Shown here: piece by piece, positions 1 to 4,469 of the stretch
Layout of the letters: every line of letters begins with the position of its first letter
Position numbering within the stretch: the first letter of the stretch is position 1
Assembly: GCA_026388865.1 (NCBI GenBank)
Contig: JAPLIX010000531.1
Coordinates: 1-5,490 of the forward strand
Reading direction: 5' to 3'
Origin: Pseudomonadota bacterium
GTDB taxonomy: Bacteria; Desulfobacterota; WTBG01; CAIYCZ01
DNA length: 5,490 nucleotides
Notes under the pieces: generated by a model
The model's input: the letters and a program-made list of their open reading frames with translations, nothing else
What the model was told of the DNA's origin: nothing
Database searches by the model: none
Program-made: the position numbers and the translations under genes

Positions 1-560
1 CCCACAATAAATCTATCCCTTAAATCAGGTGTTCCGTTTGTCCCATTGCACAGCGCCCAGCCAGCAGGTATCTGATTAATTGCACCGCTCCACATCATAA
101 TTGCACCTTGAGGAACACCGTTGCTTGCTGAATTCGCAGTCTCGGCATTTCCAGCGCTGAAAGCGTACCCCACACTTGTAATCTTCTGGCGGGGAATCAT
201 CTCGGAATCAGTGCCAACTTTGATTCCAAGATAGGTGGTCTGATTTTGAGAAAAAAAGGTAGCGGGTATGGTTAAATAAGTACCAAGCATTGCGTTGAAA
301 ACTCCGCCAACTGTCTTTATCTGGCTGGTGCTTGTAGTCCATGTTTCCGACCAAAGAGCCGTACCACCTGAAGCAACATCATATATTGAAAATGTTGCGT
401 CATAACTGCCATTGGGTACAGCAGAACCATTTTTATCAGTAAGTTTACCCTGATAATTGATCAGCTGCGGCACACCGCTGTAGGAATGCGGTACTGCAAA
501 TAAAAGGGATACTGTTAAGATGGTTAGTAAAAATACTCCTGTGATTTTTGCCTTTTTCAT
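1..560 (-). CDS. Exported protein with phage tail-collar domain (partial, 3' end outside window)
   Basis: Only the first 186 codons are in the window. The start at 560 follows a strong AGGAGG (565-570) and opens a signal peptide: KK near the N-terminus, a hydrophobic stretch at about residues 8-23, and likely cleavage near residues 25-29. Residues 31-140 match a domain common at the front of secreted bacterial proteins, with QLINYQGKLTD, a T(F)SIYD strand, the G(G)VFNAMLG turn, YLGIKVG and MIPRQKITSVGYAFSA. From about 150 the sequence (GAIMMWSG, IPAGWALCNG, PDLRDRFIVG) is the start of a phage tail collar domain (PF07484 type). Such proteins are usually surface or secreted structural or adhesive proteins, not working phage parts, and no phage genes lie nearby. 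The frame stays open well upstream of the start, into the leader repeat, which is unusual. Family call is firm; function unknown. Confidence 0.88.
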   Translation of the reverse strand, partial: MKKAKITGVFLLTILTVSLLFAVPHSYSGVPQLINYQGKLTDKNGSAVPNGSYDATFSIYDVASGGTALWSETWTTSTSQIKTVGGVFNAMLGTYLTIPATFFSQNQTTYLGIKVGTDSEMIPRQKITSVGYAFSAGNAETANSASNGVPQGAIMMWSGAINQIPAGWALCNGTNGTPDLRDRFIV

Positions 561-564
561 ACGC

Positions 565-570
565 CCTCCT
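565..570 (-). promoter_or_regulatory. Ribosome binding site deciding the collar-protein start
   Basis: AGGAGG lies four bases before ATG at 560. Because the reading frame is open far upstream, this site together with the signal peptide that follows is what fixes the start. Confidence 0.8.
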
Positions 571-618
571 CTGTTATTGGTTTTAAAGTTTGTTCCGTTT
601 AAAACTGACCCCTCTGCA

Positions 619-639
619 TCTCCCCTTACCAGGGGGAGA
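619..639 (-). repeat. Second leader hairpin, G/C-rich palindrome
   Basis: TCTCCCC (619-625) and GGGGAGA (633-639) form a 7-bp perfect stem with a 7-base loop. It sits between the T-tract of the terminator-like hairpin and the collar gene's ribosome binding site. It could be part of leader folding or a copy of a dispersed palindromic repeat; the sequence alone does not decide. Confidence 0.55.
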
Positions 640-640
640 C

Positions 641-683
641 GAAAAACAAAAAGGGCATACCCCATAATTGAGGCACACCCTTT
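641..683 (-). terminator. Intrinsic-terminator-like hairpin inside the leader (candidate attenuator)
   Basis: Read on the minus strand, arms 683-670 and 663-650 pair over 14 positions with a 6-base loop (664-669). The 3' arm ends CCCTTT and runs on into TT-G-TTTTT (649-642), the classic T-tract. Four of the pairs are G-U wobbles on the minus-strand RNA. On the plus strand the same positions would be A-C mismatches, so the structure belongs to minus-strand transcription. It lies about 80 bases before the collar start, downstream of the candidate promoter and leader ORF. It would therefore stop transcription before the collar gene unless disrupted. Confidence 0.7.
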
Positions 684-718
684 GAACTCTCTATTAAATT
701 CTTTTACTTCGTTTACTG

Positions 719-820
<102 letters not shown>

Positions 821-838
821 TGTTCCCTCCAAATCTTT

Positions 839-854
839 TTACATATTATTCCTT
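839..854 (-). promoter_or_regulatory. Start-stop minimal ORF with ribosome binding site
   Basis: AAGGA (854-850), a 5-base spacer and ATG TAA (844-839) occur on the minus strand between the FNR-like box and the 820 leader ORF. Start-stop units can hold ribosomes on a leader, but a match this short can arise by chance in A/T-rich DNA. Confidence 0.25.
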
Positions 855-883
855 AAAATTATTTTTATAATGCTATTAAATTT

Positions 884-897
884 TTGATTTACATCAA
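884..897. promoter_or_regulatory. FNR/CRP-family binding site, perfect palindrome
   Basis: TTGAT-TTAC-ATCAA matches the FNR-type consensus TTGATNNNNATCAA at all ten specified positions. FNR, Anr and Dnr family regulators respond to oxygen or nitric oxide. The site overlaps the -10 of the candidate minus-strand promoter (centre near +1), which would suit repression. If a different start site near 849-857 is used, an activating position is possible. It lies about 64 bases before the leader ORF ATG. Confidence 0.6.
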
Positions 898-925
898 AAT
901 ACATTGAATCGCATTTAATTGTCAA
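896..925 (-). promoter_or_regulatory. Candidate sigma-70 promoter for the leader and collar gene
   Basis: On the minus strand a perfect -35 TTGACA (925-920) is followed after 18 bases by TATTTT (901-896, four of six consensus positions, preceded by TG). The expected start is near 889. Surrounding DNA is strongly A/T-rich. A weaker alternative -10, TATAAA at 869-864, could serve a start near 857. Confidence 0.45.
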
Positions 926-996
926 GTAAAAATATACCTGGCTTTATAAATATATCGATATTATATGATAAACAGTGGCATTTGTTCGGGTTAAGA

Positions 997-1021
997 CGCA
1001 GATTGCGCAGATACCCTCAGA
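997..1021. repeat. CGCAGAT-type short direct repeats
   Basis: CGCAGAT occurs twice (997-1003 and 1006-1012), followed by a diverged CTCAGAT ending near 1021. The phrase resembles low-complexity dispersed repeat filler. No function can be read from it. Confidence 0.4.
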
Positions 1022-1116
1022 TATAAAACTGAATCTATGAAGATGCTGCTTGCTTCCTGTTACACAGAGATCTGGTATGCCTTTTCTAAAGGCTGCACAT
1101 TTTGCCCAGCACATTA

Positions 1117-1148
1117 TCAAAGCGTCATAGTATCAGAGTGTCAAAGTG
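1117..1148. repeat. Degenerate 8-base tandem repeat, four units
   Basis: The units TCAAAGCG, TCATAGTA, TCAGAGTG and TCAAAGTG follow one another without gaps. All share TCA at positions 1-3 and AG at positions 5-6. The array runs directly into the palindrome at 1148-1174, so the two may form one mobile or dispersed unit. Confidence 0.7.
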
Positions 1149-1174
1149 TAGTTGGGTTTCGCAACCCAACCTAC
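1148..1174. repeat. REP-like palindrome (GTTGGGTT / AACCCAAC)
   Basis: GTTGGGTT (1151-1158), loop TCGC and AACCCAAC (1163-1170) form a perfect 8-bp stem. The flanks GTA (1148-1150) and TAC (1172-1174) extend it past one bulged base. It resembles the widespread TAGGTTGGGTT-type bacterial dispersed palindrome. It starts a few bases after the stop codon of the nucleotidyltransferase gene and may protect that mRNA's 3' end; there is no T-tract to make it a standard terminator. Confidence 0.75.
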
Positions 1175-1179
1175 AGGCT

Positions 1180-1503
1180 TTATATAATCCTTTGTCCAGT
1201 CATTATTATTTCATTTACCAGTGGATTTGGCTGTTCCAGATCACCTTTGGCAAAAGCATGGGGTTCGATTCTTAGGTCCACTTTTCTCCGTAATTTCATT
1301 AGCATGGCATCTTCTTCAAATCCATCAATCTCGTTGGTATCAAGGAAAATCGCAAGATCAATATCGCTATGTTCATTAAATGTCCCTTTAGCGCATGAAC
1401 CGTAAAGATATATTCTCCGTATCTTTACTCCCTCGGTTTTTAAAACTTCAATATACTTATCAATTTTCTGCTTTATTGCTGCGTTATCAAACCCCTTAGC
1501 CAT
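1180..1503 (-). CDS. Minimal nucleotidyltransferase (MNT), partner of the HEPN protein
   Basis: A 107-residue protein of the DNA polymerase beta-like nucleotidyltransferase superfamily. GSCAKG at residues 35-40 is the nucleotide-binding GSxAxG motif, and SDIDL at 46-50 supplies the two metal-binding aspartates (D47, D49). VDLR near 75-78 offers the expected third acidic residue (D76). In characterised HEPN-MNT pairs this enzyme acts as antitoxin by transferring AMP to the HEPN toxin; here that role is inferred. The start at 1503 has AAGGA eight to nine bases upstream. The gene begins inside the last 31 bases of the HEPN gene, so the two are translationally coupled. Length is normal for the family and no key residue is missing. 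Family call is firm; biological role in this organism is unproven. Confidence 0.9.
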   Translation of the reverse strand: MAKGFDNAAIKQKIDKYIEVLKTEGVKIRRIYLYGSCAKGTFNEHSDIDLAIFLDTNEIDGFEEDAMLMKLRRKVDLRIEPHAFAKGDLEQPNPLVNEIIMTGQRII

Positions 1504-1868
1504 AATCTGAAATCCTTTATTCTGTTGAGATATTTTTCCGTAAACTCTTTTGCTGCTTTTTTGCTGAACACATTTTTGTAATCAGGATATCGGGCCTTGA
1601 TATTAAATGTTGTTACTTCATCAAGAAAGTCTTTCTGTCCTTCGGTCAAATTGAGATAACCCAGTTCTGCTAATTTAGTAAGATCATGAATATACGGCAC
1701 ATCTGCCCCAGATTGCCTGACAAAATAAGCTTTTAAGAGTTTTTCCAATACAAGATGCCCTATAAATAAAGCCCACACATAGTGATTTTTCTCAAAAAGA
1801 TTATTCATCACAGCATAATCTTCATCAGACGAATTAAGCCAGTATTCTATGATCTCTTCTTTTGTCAT
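1473..1868 (-). CDS. HEPN-domain protein, probable toxin half of a HEPN-MNT pair
   Basis: A 131-residue, mostly helical protein. It shows the hallmarks of the PF05168-type HEPN domain: SSDEDYAVMNNLFEKNHYVWALFIGHL at the front, the EKLLKAYFVR helix (42-51), HDL(T)KLA (61-67) and the conserved ARYPDY stretch (92-97). The RX4-6H ribonuclease motif of many HEPN toxins is not present: the nearest arrangement is R51 and H61, nine residues apart. It may therefore be a non-nuclease member or use other residues. The start at 1868 follows GGAG five bases upstream. It is the first gene of a two-gene operon, with the nucleotidyltransferase start inside its 3' end. Ends with TAA at 1473-1475. Confidence 0.87.
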   Translation of the reverse strand: MTKEEIIEYWLNSSDEDYAVMNNLFEKNHYVWALFIGHLVLEKLLKAYFVRQSGADVPYIHDLTKLAELGYLNLTEGQKDFLDEVTTFNIKARYPDYKNVFSKKAAKEFTEKYLNRIKDFRLWLRGLITQQ

Positions 1869-2017
1869 GCAGGCTCCATTTTGTTAATCTGTTCCAAGCT
1901 TAGCTCGGGATAATAGAAAGCGAAAGTGGGGACATCATTTTATTGGTTCCTCTGCCGATTTGCTGTGTTCTTGAGTTCATGAGTTCGAGATTGTTTCCAG
2001 GACTTGGAATGGTTATC
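1869..2017. other. Spacer between the two small gene pairs
   Basis: No gene is seen. It contains a degenerate octamer repeat of GAGTTC (about 1972-1987) and a weak 5-bp palindrome TTCCA/TGGAA (1995-2009). A TATTAT on the minus strand near 1910-1915 could be a -10 for the HEPN operon, but no convincing -35 accompanies it. Confidence 0.4.
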
Positions 2018-2239
2018 TTAACGTTCCTTCTTTAAGAAACCTTCTTTCCTCATATCATGAACAATATCTTCAGCCGTTTTGCCCTGAAATTTTTTCCTTC
2101 TCAGCTTAGTATAGTCTCCTTCTCCTTTCTCATATTCCAACAAAAAGCGAAGACTTCCTGCTATTCCTAACCGGGATCTCAGGGCTTTCCATCCGGCCTT
2201 GCGAATTTCCGGTGGGGTTAAATCAATTGCCTGTTTCAT
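2018..2239 (-). CDS. Small uncharacterised protein, likely partner of the PIN-domain remnant
   Basis: A 73-residue, charged, soluble protein. It begins MKQAIDLTPPEIRKAGWKAL, has a GIAGSLRFLLEYEKGEGDY centre (positions about 26-44) and a Lys/Arg-rich end. It resembles small conserved hypothetical proteins found beside PIN-domain genes, which suggests an antitoxin; I do not recognise a named DNA-binding fold. The start at 2239 is chosen over an in-frame ATG 27 bases upstream because AAAGG sits six bases before it and the longer form adds only unconserved residues. It overlaps the end of the PIN fragment by 17 bases, so the two were one operon. With the PIN gene truncated it may be an orphan antitoxin-like gene. 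Confidence 0.65.
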   Translation of the reverse strand: MKQAIDLTPPEIRKAGWKALRSRLGIAGSLRFLLEYEKGEGDYTKLRRKKFQGKTAEDIVHDMRKEGFLKKER

Positions 2240-2395
2240 AAAATACCTTTCTGGATATAAATTCAAGTAATGATAAAACGGAAACTCTTATGTCAGCTAT
2301 CTTCTGAGCTTTCTTAATAAGCATATCATCACAGGTAACAAAATATTCTGCTTGAGCATGTTGTGTTGGCGGGAAGTGAATAAAAAGTACAGCTC
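2223..2395 (-). pseudogene. PIN-domain protein (VapC-like), C-terminal remnant
   Basis: The frame ends at TGA 2223-2225. Its last 45 or so residues read as the end of a PIN ribonuclease domain: AEYFVTCDDMLIKKAQKI, with the conserved T-x-D acidic site, then a strand-rich VSVLSLLEFI ending. A full PIN protein is about 130-140 residues; the part before HFPPTQHAQAEYF is absent. Upstream, the frame runs into the 19-base palindrome at 2396-2414 and adjoining repeat DNA, where it encodes non-PIN residues (PPALPEG and similar). The only possible start there is a TTG at 2435 with no clear ribosome binding site. Without the N-terminal catalytic aspartate it should be inactive. The junction is placed at the edge of the palindrome but could lie up to 25 bases further in. 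Confidence 0.7.
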
Positions 2396-2414
2396 CCTCC
2401 GGCAGAGCCGGAGG
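2396..2414. repeat. 19-base palindrome, copy 1
   Basis: CCTCCGGC-AGA-GCCGGAGG gives an 8-bp perfect stem with a 3-base loop. It is identical to the copy at 2645-2663 and lies at the broken 5' edge of the PIN gene. Confidence 0.93.
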
Positions 2415-2482
2415 CTTGGTCCGTGAGCCGCTCAAACAGAATGGGACGGATTCCCGGCCCCAACTAAAACATTCGAGGACAA

Positions 2483-2544
2483 GCCTTCACGGGAATGACA
2501 ATCATAGTTGCACGATACTTTCACATGGTCATCCTCGCGAAGGC
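2483..2544. repeat. Imperfect inverted repeat of a GTCAT...GAAGGC-type dispersed element
   Basis: GCCTTCACGGGAATGAC (2483-2499) is the reverse complement of 2528-2544 (GTCATCCTCGCGAAGGC) at 14 of 17 positions, 28 bases apart. The right arm continues as GGGGATCCAGAAT, the familiar ending of the GTCATTCCCGCGAAnGCGGGAATCCAG dispersed bacterial repeat. It is probably a small non-autonomous mobile element or its decayed copy. Confidence 0.7.
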
Positions 2545-2627
2545 GGGGATCCAGAATAAATCAATTTTTATTTTAAATCCCTTTTGCCAAAAAGTCCTGT
2601 AGACTTTTGAAATAGTATTCCCGTATC

Positions 2628-2756
2628 TGTCAAACTTTAGGAGTCCTCCGGCAGAGCCGGAGGTTTACCTGTGATTAATTATAATCCAAAAGCTTCTGCA
2701 TAACCAGTTTAAAAAATAGCGAAAATCTGTTAAGGTGTTTTCGGCAAAGTTTGACA
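2628..2756. repeat. 11-base inverted repeat flanking the second palindrome
   Basis: TGTCAAACTTT (2628-2638) and AAAGTTTGACA (2746-2756) are perfect inverted copies bounding about 129 bases that include palindrome copy 2. The layout is that of a short terminal-inverted-repeat element, but no target duplication is visible. Confidence 0.6.
2645..2663. repeat. 19-base palindrome, copy 2
   Basis: Exact copy of 2396-2414 (CCTCCGGC-AGA-GCCGGAGG). The bases immediately outside the two copies differ apart from a shared C or T-rich lead-in, so the repeated unit is essentially the palindrome itself. Confidence 0.93.
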
Positions 2757-2780
2757 TTACAGAGGTTGTAACTCCGGCAC

Positions 2781-3479
2781 ATGATACCCCTTAAAGATAA
2801 CATTCCCTCACGCTCTGTTCCGTTTATCAATTACACCATCATACTGATCAACCTCTTATGCTTTCTCTATCAGCTTTCCCTCGGGCCTCATCTGGAGCAG
2901 TTTCTCTACACCTGGGGTGTGGTGCCGGCACAATTCTTTGCCCCGTTGTCTATCGGACATCTGCACCTTTCTCAAAGAATTCTGCCCCTGTTTACCTCCA
3001 TGTTTTTACATGGCGGTTGGCTCCATTTCCTGGGCAACATGCTCTACCTCTATATCTTCGGCGACAATGTGGAAGACCGGCTCGGCCACGCCCGCTACTT
3101 GTTATTCTACCTGCTGTGCGGTGTGCTGGCGGCTGCGGCGCACCTGATAACCAATCATGATTCCCGCCTCCCGACAATCGGCGCAAGCGGCGCTATTGCC
3201 GGCGTGATGGGCGCCTACTTCTTTCTCTACCCCTATGCCCGCGTGGTGACGCTCATATTCATTTTCTTCTTCTTTGACATTGTGGAGATACCGGCTTTTT
3301 TCTTTCTTGCCTTCTGGTTCATTTTTCAATTCCTGAGCGGGACGATTATTGCGACGCAGGATGCCATGAGCGGCGGAGTGGCCTGGTGGGCGCATATCGG
3401 CTGATTCATGGCAGGCATACTGCTCTTGCTGGCTTTTGGTGTGCGGAAGCCGGTCAGAAGGCTGCGCAGCTACAGCTAA
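2781..3479 (+). pseudogene. Rhomboid-family intramembrane serine protease, interrupted by an in-frame TGA
   Basis: Rhomboids cut substrates inside the membrane with a Ser-His dyad. The typical N-terminal MIPLKDNIPSR is followed by six or so hydrophobic segments. HGGWLHFLGNMLYL (77-90) carries the oxyanion-side His and Asn of TM2, GASGAIAG (134-141) holds the nucleophile S136, and AWWAHIG (201-207) holds the catalytic H205. A TGA (3402-3404) then stands where family members have a second glycine (AHIGG). The same frame resumes with FMAGILLLLAF, the expected rest of TM6, a basic tail and TAA (3477-3479). A G-to-T change of GGA explains the stop. The 207-residue product lacks most of TM6 and is probably inactive. 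The ATG at 2781 has only a distant AGAGG; it is chosen because the N-terminus matches the family. Sequencing error is an alternative. Confidence 0.85.
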
Positions 3480-4393
3480 TCAACAGTAAACACAATTGCC
3501 GCGTAGCTTACCGAGGTGTCATAATCCCCGGTGAGGTCACCGGAGGTGTAGTAGCTGAGAAGCGTTCCTTTTGCTGCGGGGGGAAGCAGCTTCAACACCA
3601 TGCCGATGGGCCTGGTGCCGCAGATGGTGGCTCCGGTCTCATCCACATAGGAGAGGAAGCCCTTGAAATCCTTTGCCAGGATTTTATCAATGGCGCCGCC
3701 GTCAAGTTTTTTCAGGTTCTCGCGGGGATGGTCTTTGAACGGTTGATAGCCGAAGCGAAAGCCGTAGTGAGTAAAATCAGAGCTTGCCACGACGACAGTA
3801 CTGCTATCAAGGTATGGCGCGAGGGCCTGCGCCGCGTCTGCATATTCCTTTGCTGAGAGCTCTCCCACCACCAGCGGCACCAGGGTGAATTCACCGAGCG
3901 CCACCTGGAGAAACGGCAGCTGCATTTCCAGAGAGTGCTCCTCAAGCTCTGCCGTTCGCGGCCCCTTAAAGAGAGTGTTTTTATAGAGAGCATCAGATAT
4001 TCCCCGGTCAACTTTTATCCTGCCGATGGGTGTCTCATAGAAGTCTTCAGCAGAGGTTGCAATGCCCCGGAAGCCTGCGTAATGTGAGGGGCCGAGCACA
4101 ATAACCCGCGTAATCTTTTTACCGCGCAGTAGTTTATAGCCGCAGGCTGCTGCCTGCCCGGAGTATTGCATGCCCGCGTGCGGCGAGATAAGGGCAAAGA
4201 TGCGACCTTTCACCGCAGGGGGCTGAGCCAGAGAAAAATAGTCCTCAACCTGCTTGACTAATTTCTGCTTATCTCCCGGATACCATGTGCCTGCAATTGG
4301 TGATCTTCTCACGTTGCCCTCCCCAAAGCATGCACCATTATAGCATGCTACGATAAAAGTACATAGAAAGATGCCAGCAGTAATCCTGCCCAT
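3476..4393 (-). CDS. amrB: MEMO-family protein (AmmeMemoRadiSam system protein B), exported form
   Basis: A 305-residue MEMO protein, a relative of LigB-type non-haem iron dioxygenases. All metal-site residues known from human MEMO1 are present: H72 in SPHAGM, H104 in LGPSHY, D206 and H209 in SSDFTHYG, and C258 in TICGTRPIG. EEHSLEMQLPF (151-161) and SVSYAAIVFTVD at the end also match the family. The start at 4393 is preferred: an ATG at 4531 lies inside the upstream gene, whereas 4393 sits just behind a promoter. This start gives MGR, a hydrophobic run and IVAC, a lipobox with Cys17, so the protein is predicted to be a lipoprotein or otherwise exported; most MEMO proteins lack this. The usual partners (AMMECR1 and the radical SAM protein) are not in the window. 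The gene converges on the rhomboid gene, and the two stop codons share two bases. Confidence 0.88.
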   Translation of the reverse strand: MGRITAGIFLCTFIVACYNGACFGEGNVRRSPIAGTWYPGDKQKLVKQVEDYFSLAQPPAVKGRIFALISPHAGMQYSGQAAACGYKLLRGKKITRVIVLGPSHYAGFRGIATSAEDFYETPIGRIKVDRGISDALYKNTLFKGPRTAELEEHSLEMQLPFLQVALGEFTLVPLVVGELSAKEYADAAQALAPYLDSSTVVVASSDFTHYGFRFGYQPFKDHPRENLKKLDGGAIDKILAKDFKGFLSYVDETGATICGTRPIGMVLKLLPPAAKGTLLSYYTSGDLTGDYDTSVSYAAIVFTVD

Positions 4394-4420
4394 TGTCCGT
4401 ACCACGTAATTATTTTTATT

Positions 4421-4450
4421 ATTATAGTATATCGCATGCAGTATCTGCAA
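4421..4450 (-). promoter_or_regulatory. Candidate sigma-70 promoter for the MEMO gene
   Basis: On the minus strand TTGCAG (4450-4445) and a perfect TATAAT (4426-4421) are separated by 18 bases. Transcription would start near 4414, about 20 bases before the ATG at 4393. This supports the shorter start and allows expression independent of the upstream haem-FMN gene. Confidence 0.6.
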
Positions 4451-4469
4451 CAGAGTGCCTGCTGCAGGG

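Larger units (their letters stand above)
926..1179. other. Intergenic stretch made largely of repeat-like DNA
   Basis: No supported gene is present. The stretch holds a CGCAGAT-type partial repeat (about 997-1021), a degenerate octamer tandem (1117-1148) and a palindromic repeat (1148-1174). ORFs reading into it on the plus strand are the reverse side of the nucleotidyltransferase gene. Confidence 0.6.
2415..2780. other. Repeat-rich stretch without an intact gene
   Basis: It contains a G/C-rich repeat-like segment (about 2415-2460), an inverted repeat pair (2483-2544), the second 19-base palindrome (2645-2663) and an 11-base inverted repeat (2628-2638 with 2746-2756). A minus-strand ORF of 30 codons within 2664-2757 has no recognisable product. 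I see no promoter or ribosome binding site that convincingly belongs to the rhomboid gene. Confidence 0.6.

Noticed and set aside
1037..1405. Plus-strand ORF of 122 codons
   Set aside because: Most of it lies antisense to the nucleotidyltransferase, whose motifs are unmistakable, and the rest is repeat DNA.
2664..2757. 30-codon minus-strand ORF upstream of the PIN remnant, as the missing PIN N-terminus
   Set aside because: The predicted peptide shows no L-D-(T/S)-(N/S) catalytic start typical of PIN domains and ends at TAA before the palindrome.
2751..2780. TTGACA as a -35 for the rhomboid gene
   Set aside because: No acceptable -10 lies 16-18 bases downstream, and the hexamer is part of an inverted repeat arm.
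3402..3404. Alternative genetic code with TGA as glycine
   Set aside because: Only one such site is seen, the PIN remnant ends naturally at TGA, and the gene content does not resemble Gracilibacteria or SR1; decay or error is simpler.
3386..4011. ORFs on both strands within the MEMO gene
   Set aside because: They are other-frame shadows; the MEMO frame carries all conserved motifs across the region.
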